From an uncultured Rhodopila sp. (GTDB lineage Bacteria > Pseudomonadota > Alphaproteobacteria > Acetobacterales > Acetobacteraceae), in NCBI GenBank assembly GCA_903932145.1, contig CAIZFE010000056.1, positions 1 to 64,000 of the forward strand: a DNA stretch of 64,000 nt, in the 5' to 3' direction. The notes under the pieces were generated by a model. The model ran no database searches and was not told where the DNA came from. It saw only the letters and a list, made by a program, of their open reading frames with translations. Both the position numbers and the translations under genes were made by a program. This document shows positions 37,955 through 46,742 of this stretch, piece after piece (position 1 is the first letter of the stretch; each line of letters begins with the position of its first letter).

Positions 37955-39559
37955 TCAGGTTTTGGTCACATCCCAAAACACCGGGAAAGGAGCCTTCACC
38001 ACCCCTGAAATGTTTGTCCTCCAGGCCTGATATCCCTTGAAGAAGCCAGTCGGCACATAGACCACATGGTCCATCGCCGCCTTGTTCAGCTCCGCGATTG
38101 CTGTCTTTTCCGCCGCCAGATCCGGCGCGTCATACCAGGCACCGATCTTTTCTTGCACCAGATCCGACTTCGGCCACCCAAACCAGGCGGTGTCGCCACT
38201 GGCGTCCAAGGCAATATACGGCGCCGGGTTCACGCAGTCCGCGCCAGCGTGCCATGTGTGGAAAATGTTCCAACCGCCCTCGGATGGCTTTTCCTTCTTG
38301 GCGCGCCGCTGACCGACAGTGCCCCAGTCCAGAGCCTGATAATCGACGTTCACGCCGATCCGCTTCAGCAAGTCAGCCGTCACGTCGCCCTGAGCCTTGG
38401 TGATCCCGACATCGGTCGCCACCAGCAGCACGATCGGCTCACCCTTGTAGCCAGCCTCGGCCAGCAACTGCTTCGCCAGTTCGTAGTCCCGCTTGCCCTT
38501 TAACGGTTCGCCGCCGTTCTCGGTATAAAGCGGAGTATCCGGCGTGAAGAAGCCGGGCACGGTCTTCCACAAGGCTTGGTCATCGCCGACCACCGCACCC
38601 ATATAATCTTCCTGACTCAGCGCGGTCTGGATCGCTCGCCGAGCGCGCACGTCGTCGAACGGCGGGTGCAGGTGGTTGATCCGGAAGGATCCGATATTGC
38701 CCAGCGGATCGGCGATATCCACCGCAAGGTTGGGGTTTTTCTTCAGCAGAGGCACCAGGTCGGCGGACGGGGTTTCCCACCAGTCCACTTCCCCGTTCTG
38801 CAACGCGGCGGCGGCGGTGGCTACATCTGGAACGATGTTCCACTCGATCCGGTCGAAGTTGATCTGCTTGCCGCCAGACAGCCAGTTGGCTTTTTCGTCG
38901 CGCGGCAGATAGCCGTCGAATTTCTCAAAAATCGCCTTGGCGCCGGGAACCCAGAGGTCCTTATTAAACCGCATCGGACCGGACCCGACGTATTCGGAGA
39001 TCTGCTTGAACGGAGAGGTGTTCGCGATGCGCTCCGGCATGATGAACAGGCAGGGCGTGCTGCTCTTGCCCAGAGCGAACAGCATTTTCGGATATGGCTT
39101 GCTGAGCCGGAACCGGAAAGTCCGGTCGTCCACGGCTTCCAGCATATCCGTCCGTTTCTTGATCGGGCCGCCCATTGTGGCGTCACGCGCCATCCAGCGT
39201 AGAATGCTGGCGGCGACGTCCTTCGCCAGGACCGGCTCGCCGTCATGGAATTTCAGGCCGGGACGCAACTTGAAGGTCCAGGTCTTGAAGTCGTCGGTGA
39301 CCTCATGACTCTCGACCATCTGGGGCTGCGGTTGCAGCTTGTCGTCAACGCCGTACAGCGTGTCCCAAATGAGCAAGGCGCCGTTGCGCACGACGTATTG
39401 GGTGGTCCAGATCGGATCGAGGTTCGCCAGATTGGCCTGCGGGATAAACCGCAATGTTTTGGCATCCGCGCCCAGCGAAAGCCGCGGCGCGGCCAGGGCT
39501 CCGACACCGGCCAATGCGGCGGTTTTCAGTAAAGTGCGACGATAGATTCCATTGCCCAT
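37955..39559 (-). CDS. dppA: Peptide ABC transporter substrate-binding protein (DppA/OppA-like)
   Basis: 534 residues from the ATG at 39559. A twin-arginine-like signal (YRRTLLKTAALAGVGALAAP) leads to the SBP_bac_5 fold: LRFIPQANLANLDPIWTTQ, VTDDFKTWTFKLRPGLKFHDGEP and VRRAI-type VRARRAIQTALSQ. It delivers peptides or similar ligands to DppBCDF. ATG at 39607 would add 16 residues before the signal and is less likely. Residues that set ligand choice cannot be read, so nickel, glutathione or opines also remain possible. Confidence 0.9.
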   Translation of the reverse strand: MGNGIYRRTLLKTAALAGVGALAAPRLSLGADAKTLRFIPQANLANLDPIWTTQYVVRNGALLIWDTLYGVDDKLQPQPQMVESHEVTDDFKTWTFKLRPGLKFHDGEPVLAKDVAASILRWMARDATMGGPIKKRTDMLEAVDDRTFRFRLSKPYPKMLFALGKSSTPCLFIMPERIANTSPFKQISEYVGSGPMRFNKDLWVPGAKAIFEKFDGYLPRDEKANWLSGGKQINFDRIEWNIVPDVATAAAALQNGEVDWWETPSADLVPLLKKNPNLAVDIADPLGNIGSFRINHLHPPFDDVRARRAIQTALSQEDYMGAVVGDDQALWKTVPGFFTPDTPLYTENGGEPLKGKRDYELAKQLLAEAGYKGEPIVLLVATDVGITKAQGDVTADLLKRIGVNVDYQALDWGTVGQRRAKKEKPSEGGWNIFHTWHAGADCVNPAPYIALDASGDTAWFGWPKSDLVQEKIGAWYDAPDLAAEKTAIAELNKAAMDHVVYVPTGFFKGYQAWRTNISGVVKAPFPVFWDVTKT

Positions 39560-39991
39560 AAGCAGCCCCGTCCGTGTTTGTCGGTTGGCAGTCTCGTGTC
39601 GTTCCACATCACGTAATCAGAAAGCGTGCCCTGATCCAGGGTGAACGCCATAGCGATTACCATGCATCTTTTGCGCCATCTCGCACAGGGGGCACATGAT
39701 GGCGGGCACTCATTTCCGCTGCGGAGTCCAGATCAGCCCGAAGCCGTTCGCCCGGTTCGTCAGATCGGATCGCCCGGGGCTTCATTCAGGTCATCGAACC
39801 AATGCGTGGCAGGCTTCCAGGTCGGGAAGGGACGGTCAACCGAACCAGCCGGCGGCATTCCGCACAGGCCGGATCGAGCGATACTGATCGCGCAGGGAAT
39901 TGGGATCGATCCGGCGACGACCTACCTACCCCGGAAATTGCTGTCATTCCCCACCGATTATGGCGGGATATCTGAAACTGGAGGCAGTTAC
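39560..39991. other. Non-coding stretch between dppA and the parD-like gene
   Basis: About 430 bp. The plus-strand frame of the chimeric parD/parE gene is open across most of it, but no start with a ribosome binding site or family similarity appears before 39992. It should contain the divergent promoters of dppA and parD; I could not single out convincing -35/-10 boxes. Confidence 0.5.
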
Positions 39992-40246
39992 GTGCCGACG
40001 ACCCATACCGTCGATCTGACCGACCGGCAGACCGCGTTGGTCGAAGAGCTTGTGCGGAGCGGACGCTATCAGTCTGCGAACGACGTGTTGCGGGATGGCT
40101 TGCGCAGTCTCCATGTAGCCCGCCGGGGGCGGCGTGGGCGGCATTTCATCATGTATCGAGCATCTGCCGACGACACGATCGAAGTGGTTCGCATTCTTCA
40201 TGACGGAATGGATTTGGCCGCACACGTTCCGCCTCATGCCGGGTGA
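39992..40246 (+). CDS. Chimeric ParD-ParE remnant
   Basis: 84 residues from a GTG with GGAGG 8 nt upstream. Residues 1-38 are a ParD antitoxin N-terminus (THTVDLTDRQTALVEELV, then GRYQSANDVLRDGLR). Residues 39-80 are the end of a ParE toxin (SLHVARRGRRGRHFIMYR, then IEVVRILHDGMDLAAHVP). ParE proteins often read xPGLRxL just there, so GLR belongs to both partners. An in-frame deletion at this shared stretch probably joined the two genes, removing the ParD C-terminus and most of ParE. The product keeps the ribbon-helix-helix and could still bind the operator. It is probably not toxic. Confidence 0.75.
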   Translation: MPTTHTVDLTDRQTALVEELVRSGRYQSANDVLRDGLRSLHVARRGRRGRHFIMYRASADDTIEVVRILHDGMDLAAHVPPHAG

Positions 40247-40303
40247 CCGGGGCCGTCGCGTCATCGTGGACGCCTCGATACCGGGCGCGGTGCCCTATGG
40301 ACT

Positions 40304-40615
40304 CTATGCGACCGTTTGGATCACCTCGAACCCCTCGAACTCGGGATGACCGAGATACAGCGGCTTGTTGCCGCCGGCACCGCGATGGGCCTGGCGAAAT
40401 GCCTCGGAGGTCGTCCATGCCTCGAAATCCGTCTTGTCGCGCCAGATGGTGTGCGAGGAATACAGCACATGATCCTCCCGCACCGGGCCGCGCAGCAGGT
40501 GGAATGACACGAAGCCCGGGACGCCCGGCAGGTGCGTGTCGCGAGAGGTCCAGACTTCCTCGAACGCCGCCTCGGCACCGGGAAGGACTTTGAAGCGATT
40601 CATGGCGATAAACAT
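40304..40615 (-). CDS. Antibiotic biosynthesis monooxygenase (ABM) domain protein
   Basis: 103 residues, a single ferredoxin-like ABM domain: MNRFKVLPGAEAAFEEVW, then PGFVSFHLLRG, then HVLYSSHTIWRDKTDFEAWTTSEAFRQAH. The Asn near the N-terminus and the pattern of Trp/His residues recall IsdG/HmoB-like haem-degrading members. Without the second conserved set, quinol monooxygenase or a purely structural role is equally possible. GGAAAG stands before the ATG. It lies downstream of the HAD hydrolase gene on the same strand, 78 nt away. Confidence 0.85.
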   Translation of the reverse strand: MFIAMNRFKVLPGAEAAFEEVWTSRDTHLPGVPGFVSFHLLRGPVREDHVLYSSHTIWRDKTDFEAWTTSEAFRQAHRGAGGNKPLYLGHPEFEGFEVIQTVA

Positions 40616-40693
40616 TGGCGAGCTTTCCTTTGATGAGGGGCGGATTTCGGCTCATTGCGTTCGCCGTTGCCGGGCACGCGCCGCGAGGCCGTC

Positions 40694-41356
40694 TCAACCT
40701 GCGAGCCGGTCGGGACTGATGTCCAGAAGGTCCCCGATCGCATCTATCGCGATATCGGCCGGGCGTCGTTTTCGGACTTCCTCCATGTCGAAAGCGTAAT
40801 GCCCCTGGCGCGGAAAGACGGTCGTGACCCGATCGCCCCACTGGTTCTTCAGCGCCTCCAGGATGCGCGGCTTGTCGTCGATCATGACGTAGCGGCGGGC
40901 AGGATACAGGCGTTCGACGTCATCCAGTGCCTTTTCCTTATGCACATAGATCAGCACGTTGTCCTTGAACGCGCGCCACAGACCGGAGCGTTCGACTTTT
41001 CGTGGCTGGAACGCCGCGTCACCGTCAGACAGGATGACTGTCGGCCCTCGACTGCCTAAATGGTGGACCACATCCAGCGCGCGCGGATACAGCCGGTCGG
41101 CGAACGGATAATCCGCCAGCCAGTTGGCGATCCGTAAAACCTTCGGATTGTGCAAATCCTCCAAACGATAGCGCTGAAGCGCCCCCAGGTAATCGGCATA
41201 CCCCAAAGAGCCGCGCAAATCCTCGAACAATGCCCAATACCGGTCGCGCGCCTCCGATCCATATTCGGAGACGAGGTGCTGGTTCAGGTCGCGCTGGACT
41301 TGGTCGTTGTCCAGCAGCGTGTTGTCCACGTCGAACAGGAAGACGACATCATGCAT
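40694..41356 (-). CDS. HAD family hydrolase
   Basis: 220 residues. HAD motif I is FLFDVDNTLLDND (nucleophile D9, acid D11), motif II VILSDGD, motif III Lys in HVHKEKA-like YVHKEKALDD, and motif IV YVMIDDKPRIL. The helical cap (about 20-90) contains RDRYWALFEDLRGSLGYADYL. It should dephosphorylate a small molecule; the sequence does not identify it. It follows lpxK by 36 nt on the same strand and may be read from the same transcript. Confidence 0.9.
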   Translation of the reverse strand: MHDVVFLFDVDNTLLDNDQVQRDLNQHLVSEYGSEARDRYWALFEDLRGSLGYADYLGALQRYRLEDLHNPKVLRIANWLADYPFADRLYPRALDVVHHLGSRGPTVILSDGDAAFQPRKVERSGLWRAFKDNVLIYVHKEKALDDVERLYPARRYVMIDDKPRILEALKNQWGDRVTTVFPRQGHYAFDMEEVRKRRPADIAIDAIGDLLDISPDRLAG

Positions 41357-41392
41357 GGCGAAATCACCCCGGGGCCAAACGCGCCGTGCATT

Positions 41393-42373
41393 TTAGCACA
41401 AGACCGGCGCACTGCCTGCGATCACGCTGTCGAGAAGCCTGTCGATTGCGCCCGGTTCCCGCCAGGCAAGCCCGACACCGACGACGGTCACCGCGGATCG
41501 AACGGCGGCCGGCAAACGTACCGCATCCTTGGGGGTCGTGACGAGAAGCGCATCGTTCTCCCGCGCCTCGCGCATCAATTGCTCCAGCTCGCGCGAGGTG
41601 TAAGCATGATGGTCGGGGAATGGCCGGCTCGCGATCAGGATCGCCCCGGCATCGCGCAGTGGAAAGAAAAACTTCTCCGGCAGCGCAATCCCCGCGAATG
41701 CCAGCACGTTGCGGCCGGCCAGGGCGGCGATGGAGGCGTCCTGTTGCAGGTCGGCCCGCAGCACCGCCAACGATGGGGGCAGACGACCGAGCGCGCCGGT
41801 CAGGTCGGGGCCAATCAGTACGGCCGCCTGACAGCGGGCAGCGGCTGTAGGCACCGGCTCCCGCAACGGACCGGCCGGCAGTACCCGGCCGTTGCCGAAT
41901 CCGGTGCGGCCGTCGATGACCATGATGGAGAAGGTTTTGGCCAGCGTCGGGTTTTGCAAGCCGTCGTCCATCAGCAGCACCCCGGCACCGGCCTCAATCG
42001 CCGCTCGCGCACTCGCTGCTCGGTCTGCCCCGATCCAGGTTGGGGCGGCTTGCGCCAGCAACAGCGCCTCGTCGCCGACCAATGACGCCGGGGCGTCTAA
42101 CGCGATACGCCGTGTCCCGGTGAAGGCTCCGCCATAGCCGCGCAGCAGAATATGCACGGATCGTCCGGTGAGCCGGTGCGCCAGATCGAGCACCAGTGTC
42201 GTCTTGCCGGCCCCACCGACAGTCACGTTGCCGCAGCAGATCACCGGTACCGGCGCAACCCATCCCGGACGCGCGACACGGCGGGCGGTCATCGCGGTGC
42301 CGATGGCGGACAGCGGCGACAGGAGCTGAGCGAGCAATCCGTCGCGCGACCAGAAGGATGGCGCGCGCCTCAT
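41393..42373 (-). CDS. lpxK: Tetraacyldisaccharide 4'-kinase
   Basis: 326 residues. The membrane-associated kinase adds the 4'-phosphate to the lipid A precursor. Walker A is CGNVTVGGAGKTTL (about 47-60), followed by LLRGYGG. The Asp/His-containing DDGLQNP (in place of the usual DDGxQh) and the C-terminal TTPKDAVRLP are family marks. The start overlaps the waaA stop by four bases. It is the third gene of DUF374-waaA-lpxK. Confidence 0.95.
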   Translation of the reverse strand: MRRAPSFWSRDGLLAQLLSPLSAIGTAMTARRVARPGWVAPVPVICCGNVTVGGAGKTTLVLDLAHRLTGRSVHILLRGYGGAFTGTRRIALDAPASLVGDEALLLAQAAPTWIGADRAASARAAIEAGAGVLLMDDGLQNPTLAKTFSIMVIDGRTGFGNGRVLPAGPLREPVPTAAARCQAAVLIGPDLTGALGRLPPSLAVLRADLQQDASIAALAGRNVLAFAGIALPEKFFFPLRDAGAILIASRPFPDHHAYTSRELEQLMREARENDALLVTTPKDAVRLPAAVRSAVTVVGVGLAWREPGAIDRLLDSVIAGSAPVLC

Positions 42374-43638
42374 GCCGGCAACAGCGACAGCAGCGTCTCC
42401 GCGGTGCGGGCGGGTAAATCCGCATGGCGGCGCACGATGGCGGCCGCGTGCTCGCCCAACCGGCGCCGTTGCACCGGGTTGTCGAGCATGGCGGACACAA
42501 ACCGCGCCAACGCCACCGGATCGGCCACATCGACCAATCCGCCCGCGCCACGCAGCAGCGCCAGATGGTCGGTGAAATTACTCGCATACGGCCCGACGGC
42601 GATGGCGCAGCCCAACCGAGCGGGTTCGAGAGGATTTTGACCGCCACCCGGCGCGATGAGGCTTCGGCCGACAAAGGCGATCGGAGCCAGCCGGTACCAC
42701 AAGCCCAGTTCGCCTATTGTGTCCGCCAGCCAAATCCCGTCGCCGGGCGGCGGATCTTCTCCGGCGGCCCTGCGTGGGGCACGCAGTTCCGAGGCAAGGC
42801 CAGGGCCGCGATCCGGATGACGAGGCGCAATGATTGTCAGCAAAGCCGGGTGCGTCTTCGCGACCGCGCGATGAACCTCCGCGATCAAGGTTTCCTCGCC
42901 TGGATGGGTGCTGGCGGCCAGCCACACGGGGCGTCCGGCCAAACGTGCCGTCAACCGATCGAGTTCAGCCTGATCCACCGGCAACGGAGGAGCAGCGAAT
43001 TTCAGGTCGCCGGGACTTTCGACGTGCGGCGCCCCCAGCGCGGTCAGCCGTTCGGCGTCTTCCTCGCCGCGCGCCTGCACATGCGCAAATCCGCCGAGGA
43101 CGTGACGGGCAAATCCCGGAGCACGCTGCCAACTGGCAAAACTGCGGTCGGACATGCGGGCGTTCACCAGCATCAATTTGATCCCGCGTGCCTGACAGGC
43201 GGCAAGCTGGTTGGGCCAAAGCTCGCTCTCGACGAAGCAGGCGGCGTCGGGCTGCCAATGGGACAGGAAGCGGTCGATCCAGGACGGCACATCCAGAGGC
43301 GCGAACCGGTGCAGCACGTGGCCGTCCAGCCCCAGCTCGGGTAGGCATTTGGCCAGCATTGCCTGGGATGTCGCGGTGCCGGTGGTCAGCAACACTTTGG
43401 TACGATGCCGCAGAACGTCCAGCACGGGCAGGATCGACATTGTCTCCCCCACGCTCGCGGCGTGCATCCACAGCAAACGCCCGGCCGGGCGAGGTGTCGG
43501 GTCAATCCCGAACCGTTCTGGCAGGCGTTCGGCGATCTCGCGTCCGTTGGCGGCGCGCCGTTTCAGGTTCAGGCGCAGCACCGGTGCGAGCATCGTGGCC
43601 GCTACGGTCCAACCGGTCGCGAGAACGCTGGAACTCAT
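42370..43638 (-). CDS. waaA: 3-deoxy-D-manno-octulosonic acid transferase
   Basis: 422 residues from the ATG at 43638; the frame up to 43752 is a shadow of the preceding gene. An N-terminal hydrophobic segment anchors it to the inner membrane. WMHAASVGETMS with the catalytic Glu and FVESELWPNQL are the Kdo-transferase hallmarks, and the C-terminal donor site shows GGQNPLEPARLGCAI. It transfers Kdo from CMP-Kdo to lipid IVA. It overlaps DUF374 upstream and lpxK downstream by four bases each, so the three are translationally coupled. Confidence 0.95.
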   Translation of the reverse strand: MSSSVLATGWTVAATMLAPVLRLNLKRRAANGREIAERLPERFGIDPTPRPAGRLLWMHAASVGETMSILPVLDVLRHRTKVLLTTGTATSQAMLAKCLPELGLDGHVLHRFAPLDVPSWIDRFLSHWQPDAACFVESELWPNQLAACQARGIKLMLVNARMSDRSFASWQRAPGFARHVLGGFAHVQARGEEDAERLTALGAPHVESPGDLKFAAPPLPVDQAELDRLTARLAGRPVWLAASTHPGEETLIAEVHRAVAKTHPALLTIIAPRHPDRGPGLASELRAPRRAAGEDPPPGDGIWLADTIGELGLWYRLAPIAFVGRSLIAPGGGQNPLEPARLGCAIAVGPYASNFTDHLALLRGAGGLVDVADPVALARFVSAMLDNPVQRRRLGEHAAAIVRRHADLPARTAETLLSLLPA

Positions 43639-44333
43639 GCCGAACCGGGCCAAAGTGCGTCGGTTTGAACCGCGACCGCGTTCAGTCCGGCGGCGATTTC
43701 TGGAACCGCGTCCTGCCATCCGGTGCGCGGCACGATGATCGGCGATCCGCACACCACGACGCCTCGGCCGAACGGCAGCGGTACTGGCATGCGGTCCCAG
43801 GTCCGCAACATGATGCGGCTTCTGGTGCGAGCGGCAACCGGGACGATCGGAACGCCGGCCAACGCGGCCAGTTGTGCCACCCCCAAAGCGGCCTGCCGCC
43901 GCGGCCCCTTGGGACCATCCGGCGTGATCCCAACGATGTCGCCCTGCTTGAGGACCGCCAGCAGATGACGCAGGCCGGCGGCACCGCCCCTGGTGGACGA
44001 ACCCGAGATGGGTGCGATGCCAAAGCGCTCCACCACCGAACCGATGAGGCGGCCGTCTCGATGCTGGCTGATCAGGGCGTGAATTCCGGCCGGTCGATAG
44101 GACGGATGCTTGCGAAAAATCAGCACCAGGATTGGGAGCAACGGTAGAAACTCATGCCAGAATGCGAAAATGACCGAGCCGTTTGCTGCCAGGGAGACAA
44201 AATGCTCATCCCCCTCCAGTGTCCACCGCGTCGTGCGAAGGGCAAAGGCCAGGTAACCGCCCAGCAGCGATGCCAGGATGGACTGGGCCAGAGGTGTGCG
44301 CAGCAGCGACTTCATGTGCGTGCCCGGTAGCAC
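43635..44333 (-). CDS. Lysophospholipid acyltransferase-like protein (DUF374)
   Basis: 232 residues; Met 7 is a possible start. One N-terminal membrane helix. The acyltransferase-type motif HEFLPLLP (H-x4-type) is followed by ALISQHRDGRLIG, SSTRGGAAGLRHLL and ITPDGPKGPRRQ, the DUF374 signature. Members sit beside waaA and lpxK in many Alphaproteobacteria and are suspected to acylate lipid A or a phospholipid. It is the first gene of the three-gene operon. Confidence 0.9.
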   Translation of the reverse strand: MLPGTHMKSLLRTPLAQSILASLLGGYLAFALRTTRWTLEGDEHFVSLAANGSVIFAFWHEFLPLLPILVLIFRKHPSYRPAGIHALISQHRDGRLIGSVVERFGIAPISGSSTRGGAAGLRHLLAVLKQGDIVGITPDGPKGPRRQAALGVAQLAALAGVPIVPVAARTRSRIMLRTWDRMPVPLPFGRGVVVCGSPIIVPRTGWQDAVPEIAAGLNAVAVQTDALWPGSA

Positions 44334-44388
44334 GCGAGGGTGATGTTACGGAAGTGTGGAGCGATGCATTGCTCCGGACAGTGGCGAT

Positions 44389-44411
44389 CCGGTCACGATG
44401 TCCGTGACCGG
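44389..44411. terminator. Hairpin between the 98-aa gene and the DUF374 operon
   Basis: CCGGTCACG-ATGTC-CGTGACCGG, a perfect 9-bp stem, 8 nt after the stop of the gene at 44419. No T-run follows on the minus strand. It could be a weak terminator or part of the 5' leader of the DUF374-waaA-lpxK message. Confidence 0.5.
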
Positions 44412-44418
44412 GACCCTG

Positions 44419-44715
44419 TCAGACGAGCCGATGGACGGTTCGGTGGGCAGCCGGATGCTGGTGAACGGCGCAGGATGCAAACAGCGGAGCGGTGGTGTCG
44501 TCTTTCCAGGTCACCCCCTCGTATCCCGCAGCCAGGGCGATCCGCTCAATCTGCCGCTTGGCGTCGGCGGCTGACGTGCCAACCTGATAGACCTCTTCAA
44601 TGTCCGACAGCGCCCCGCCATCGGGGTAGGTGACGTAAAAGACCCCGCGTTCAATTTCGCACAGCGTGGCTCGGAGCGTTCGCCCGCGCGCGCTAAAAAT
44701 TTGTGTTGCCATCAC
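44419..44715 (-). CDS. Hypothetical protein
   Basis: 98 residues, not recognised. Beta-rich N-terminal half (TLRATLCEIERGVFYVTYPDG) and a helical segment (SAADAKRQIERIALAAGY) give an alpha/beta pattern with no membrane helix or catalytic motif. The sequence TSAADAKRQIE resembles the helix of HicB-type folds, but the core motif is not convincing. It stands alone upstream of the DUF374 operon, separated by the hairpin at 44389. Confidence 0.6.
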   Translation of the reverse strand: MMATQIFSARGRTLRATLCEIERGVFYVTYPDGGALSDIEEVYQVGTSAADAKRQIERIALAAGYEGVTWKDDTTAPLFASCAVHQHPAAHRTVHRLV

Positions 44716-44833
44716 TCAGTTTCTCTCCCGTGCGTCCGAACGCTAAGGGGATTTGGTGTGTCGGTCCTACAACAAAGAGAGGTTGCGTTGCCGAATAGCA
44801 ATCACATTCAAGCGAGACGGTTCTGGCCGCAGG

Positions 44834-45865
44834 TCAGAGTGGTTCCGGCATGGCAATGCCACGGGCAGTGGCCACGGCGGCCAGACCGGACCAGGTGCCG
44901 GGAGGTAACGGTATGCCGGAGCGTTCGCGTTCGGCGCGGGTTGCGGCGCCGCGCTCACCGGGCAGACGCAGGCGGTCGGTGCCGGGGGCCGGCGGCTGGA
45001 GGGTGATCGCGTCACACAATGCATCAACGTCACGGAGGAACAGCGCCGGATCGCCAAACGCCGCGATGTCCAGCGCGAGCGCGGTGCCGTTCATGTTGGT
45101 GCCGGTGCGGCCGGTCAGGGCAGGGGCGATGACCGGATTGGCGGCGGTCAGGCTGGCGATGCACTCGATCATCAGCGACAGGCCGGAGCCCTTCATGCCG
45201 GACATCGGCAACAGCGTGGCGACCTGATGCGGGTCGGTGGTCGCGATGCCGTCCTTGTCGATGCCCCAGTCGGGCGGGATGGTCGCGCCGCTGTTGCGCG
45301 CCTGAGTGATCTTGCCCAGCGCAACGGTCGCGGTCGCCATGTCCAACAACAGCGGTGGCCGGTTGGCGGCCGGGACGGCGATGGCGATCGGGTTGGTGGA
45401 GACGACAGAACCCTTGCTGCCGTGATACGCCATCAGCGGGACCGATGCCGTCATGACCACGCCGATCATCCCGGCGGCGGCGGCTTTCAGTGCGAAATGC
45501 CCGACGGCACCGGCATGGGTAATGTTGCGGGCGACGCACCAGCCGACATGGACGCTGCGCGCGTGTTCGATCGCCTCGTCCATCGCGCGGTGCATCGCGA
45601 CGGGGCCCGGGGCGCGGTCGGCGTCCAGTAAGGCGATGGCTCCGGCGGAGATCAGCCGCTGGATGTTCGGCCGCACGTTGATCTCACCGGATTCCAGCAG
45701 TTGGACGTAGCGCGGGATCCGCAGCACCCCGTGGCTATCGACACCGCGCAGGTTGGCCCAGATCAGCGTCTCGGCCCAGATCGCGGCGTTGTCGGGTGTT
45801 ACCCCCGAGCTTTCGAACACGGCGCGGGCGAAATTGGTCAGGTCGGTGTGGGCAACGTTGGGCAT
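44834..45865 (-). CDS. Ldh family NAD(P)-dependent oxidoreductase (malate/L-lactate/ureidoglycolate type)
   Basis: 343 residues with the Ldh_2 fold: WANLRGVDSHGVLRIPRYV near the start, VGWCVARNITHAGAVGHFAL with the conserved His, STNPIAIAVPA for cofactor, and LLDMATATVALGKI. It oxidises a 2-hydroxyacid; members act on malate, lactate, 2,3-diketogulonate or ureidoglycolate. It starts one base after the stop of the alpha/beta hydrolase, so the two genes form a unit. Confidence 0.92.
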   Translation of the reverse strand: MPNVAHTDLTNFARAVFESSGVTPDNAAIWAETLIWANLRGVDSHGVLRIPRYVQLLESGEINVRPNIQRLISAGAIALLDADRAPGPVAMHRAMDEAIEHARSVHVGWCVARNITHAGAVGHFALKAAAAGMIGVVMTASVPLMAYHGSKGSVVSTNPIAIAVPAANRPPLLLDMATATVALGKITQARNSGATIPPDWGIDKDGIATTDPHQVATLLPMSGMKGSGLSLMIECIASLTAANPVIAPALTGRTGTNMNGTALALDIAAFGDPALFLRDVDALCDAITLQPPAPGTDRLRLPGERGAATRAERERSGIPLPPGTWSGLAAVATARGIAMPEPL

Positions 45866-45866
45866 T

Positions 45867-46742
45867 CTACGATGAGACAGGGAAATGCGTGTCGAGCCAA
45901 CCCTTCAGGATCGATTGCGTGCGGCTGTTATTGTCGGCGAGCGGAAAATGGTCGGTGCCGGTGATCAGCACGAGGTCCTTCGGTTGCCCCGCCTTTTCCC
46001 ACAGCCGGATCGACTGTTCGGTCGGTGTCACGGTGTCGTCGGCGCCGTGCAAGAACAGCACCGGACGCGGACTGAGCCAGTGGATCACCTCCTCCGCCTT
46101 GAAGTCGAACATGCTTTGGGCGGTGTCCGACGACACTTCCATCTGCGCGCTCGGTGACAGGTTTTTGCGCAGGTGCTCGGCCATCGGGACGACGTCGAAG
46201 CGGGGGACATTCATCGGCTGGCCGGTCTTTTCTTTGTGGCGGCGGGCTGCGTCGAGCATCCCGGTGAACTTGGCCCAGGCTTCTGGGGAGGCGTGCTGGC
46301 CGCGGAATTTCCGCTCGCCATGGCCCCACCCGCAAGAGGAGATGACGGCGGCGAACCGTTGGTCGATCGATCCGGCATAACAGGCAACGGCGGCGCCGAA
46401 GCTATGGCCGATGACGGCGATGCGGGCCGGGTCGATGTTCTCCCGGGCGGAGAGCCAGGTCAGCGCGTTCTTCGCGTCGGCAACCTGATCGTGGCAGAGG
46501 ATGTATCCGCGTTTGCCTCCGCTTTTGCCGCAGCCCCGAAAGTCGAAACGGAGCGCCGCATAGCCCCAGGCGGCGAGAAGGCGCGCCATCAGTTCGGCGT
46601 GGCTGTTGTTCTTGGACCCGGCGAACCCGTGCAGGACGACGAAGGCCGGGTGTTCCCCGCTGGCGGACGGGAGGTGGAGGTTGCCGGCGAGTTCGATGCC
46701 GTCGGAGGGGAAGGTGATCTCTTGTTCCGTAGGCTGGGTCAT
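45867..46742 (-). CDS. Alpha/beta hydrolase
   Basis: 291 residues from the ATG at 46742 with AAGGA upstream. Oxyanion-hole segment VVLHGFAGSKNN, nucleophile elbow GHSFGAA, the acidic residue in GADDTVTPTEQS, and catalytic His in TDHFPLAD. The closest type is the cinnamoyl-esterase/peptidase-S9-like hydrolases. The substrate is unknown, but pairing with an Ldh-type oxidoreductase suggests ester or lactone opening followed by oxidation of the hydroxyacid. Its ATG overlaps the stop of the HicB-like gene by four bases. Confidence 0.9.
   Translation of the reverse strand: MTQPTEQEITFPSDGIELAGNLHLPSASGEHPAFVVLHGFAGSKNNSHAELMARLLAAWGYAALRFDFRGCGKSGGKRGYILCHDQVADAKNALTWLSARENIDPARIAVIGHSFGAAVACYAGSIDQRFAAVISSCGWGHGERKFRGQHASPEAWAKFTGMLDAARRHKEKTGQPMNVPRFDVVPMAEHLRKNLSPSAQMEVSSDTAQSMFDFKAEEVIHWLSPRPVLFLHGADDTVTPTEQSIRLWEKAGQPKDLVLITGTDHFPLADNNSRTQSILKGWLDTHFPVSS

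Noticed and set aside
39641-39991. Upstream extension of the ParD/ParE frame
   Set aside because: No start with a ribosome binding site; ParD similarity begins exactly at the GTG preceded by GGAGG.
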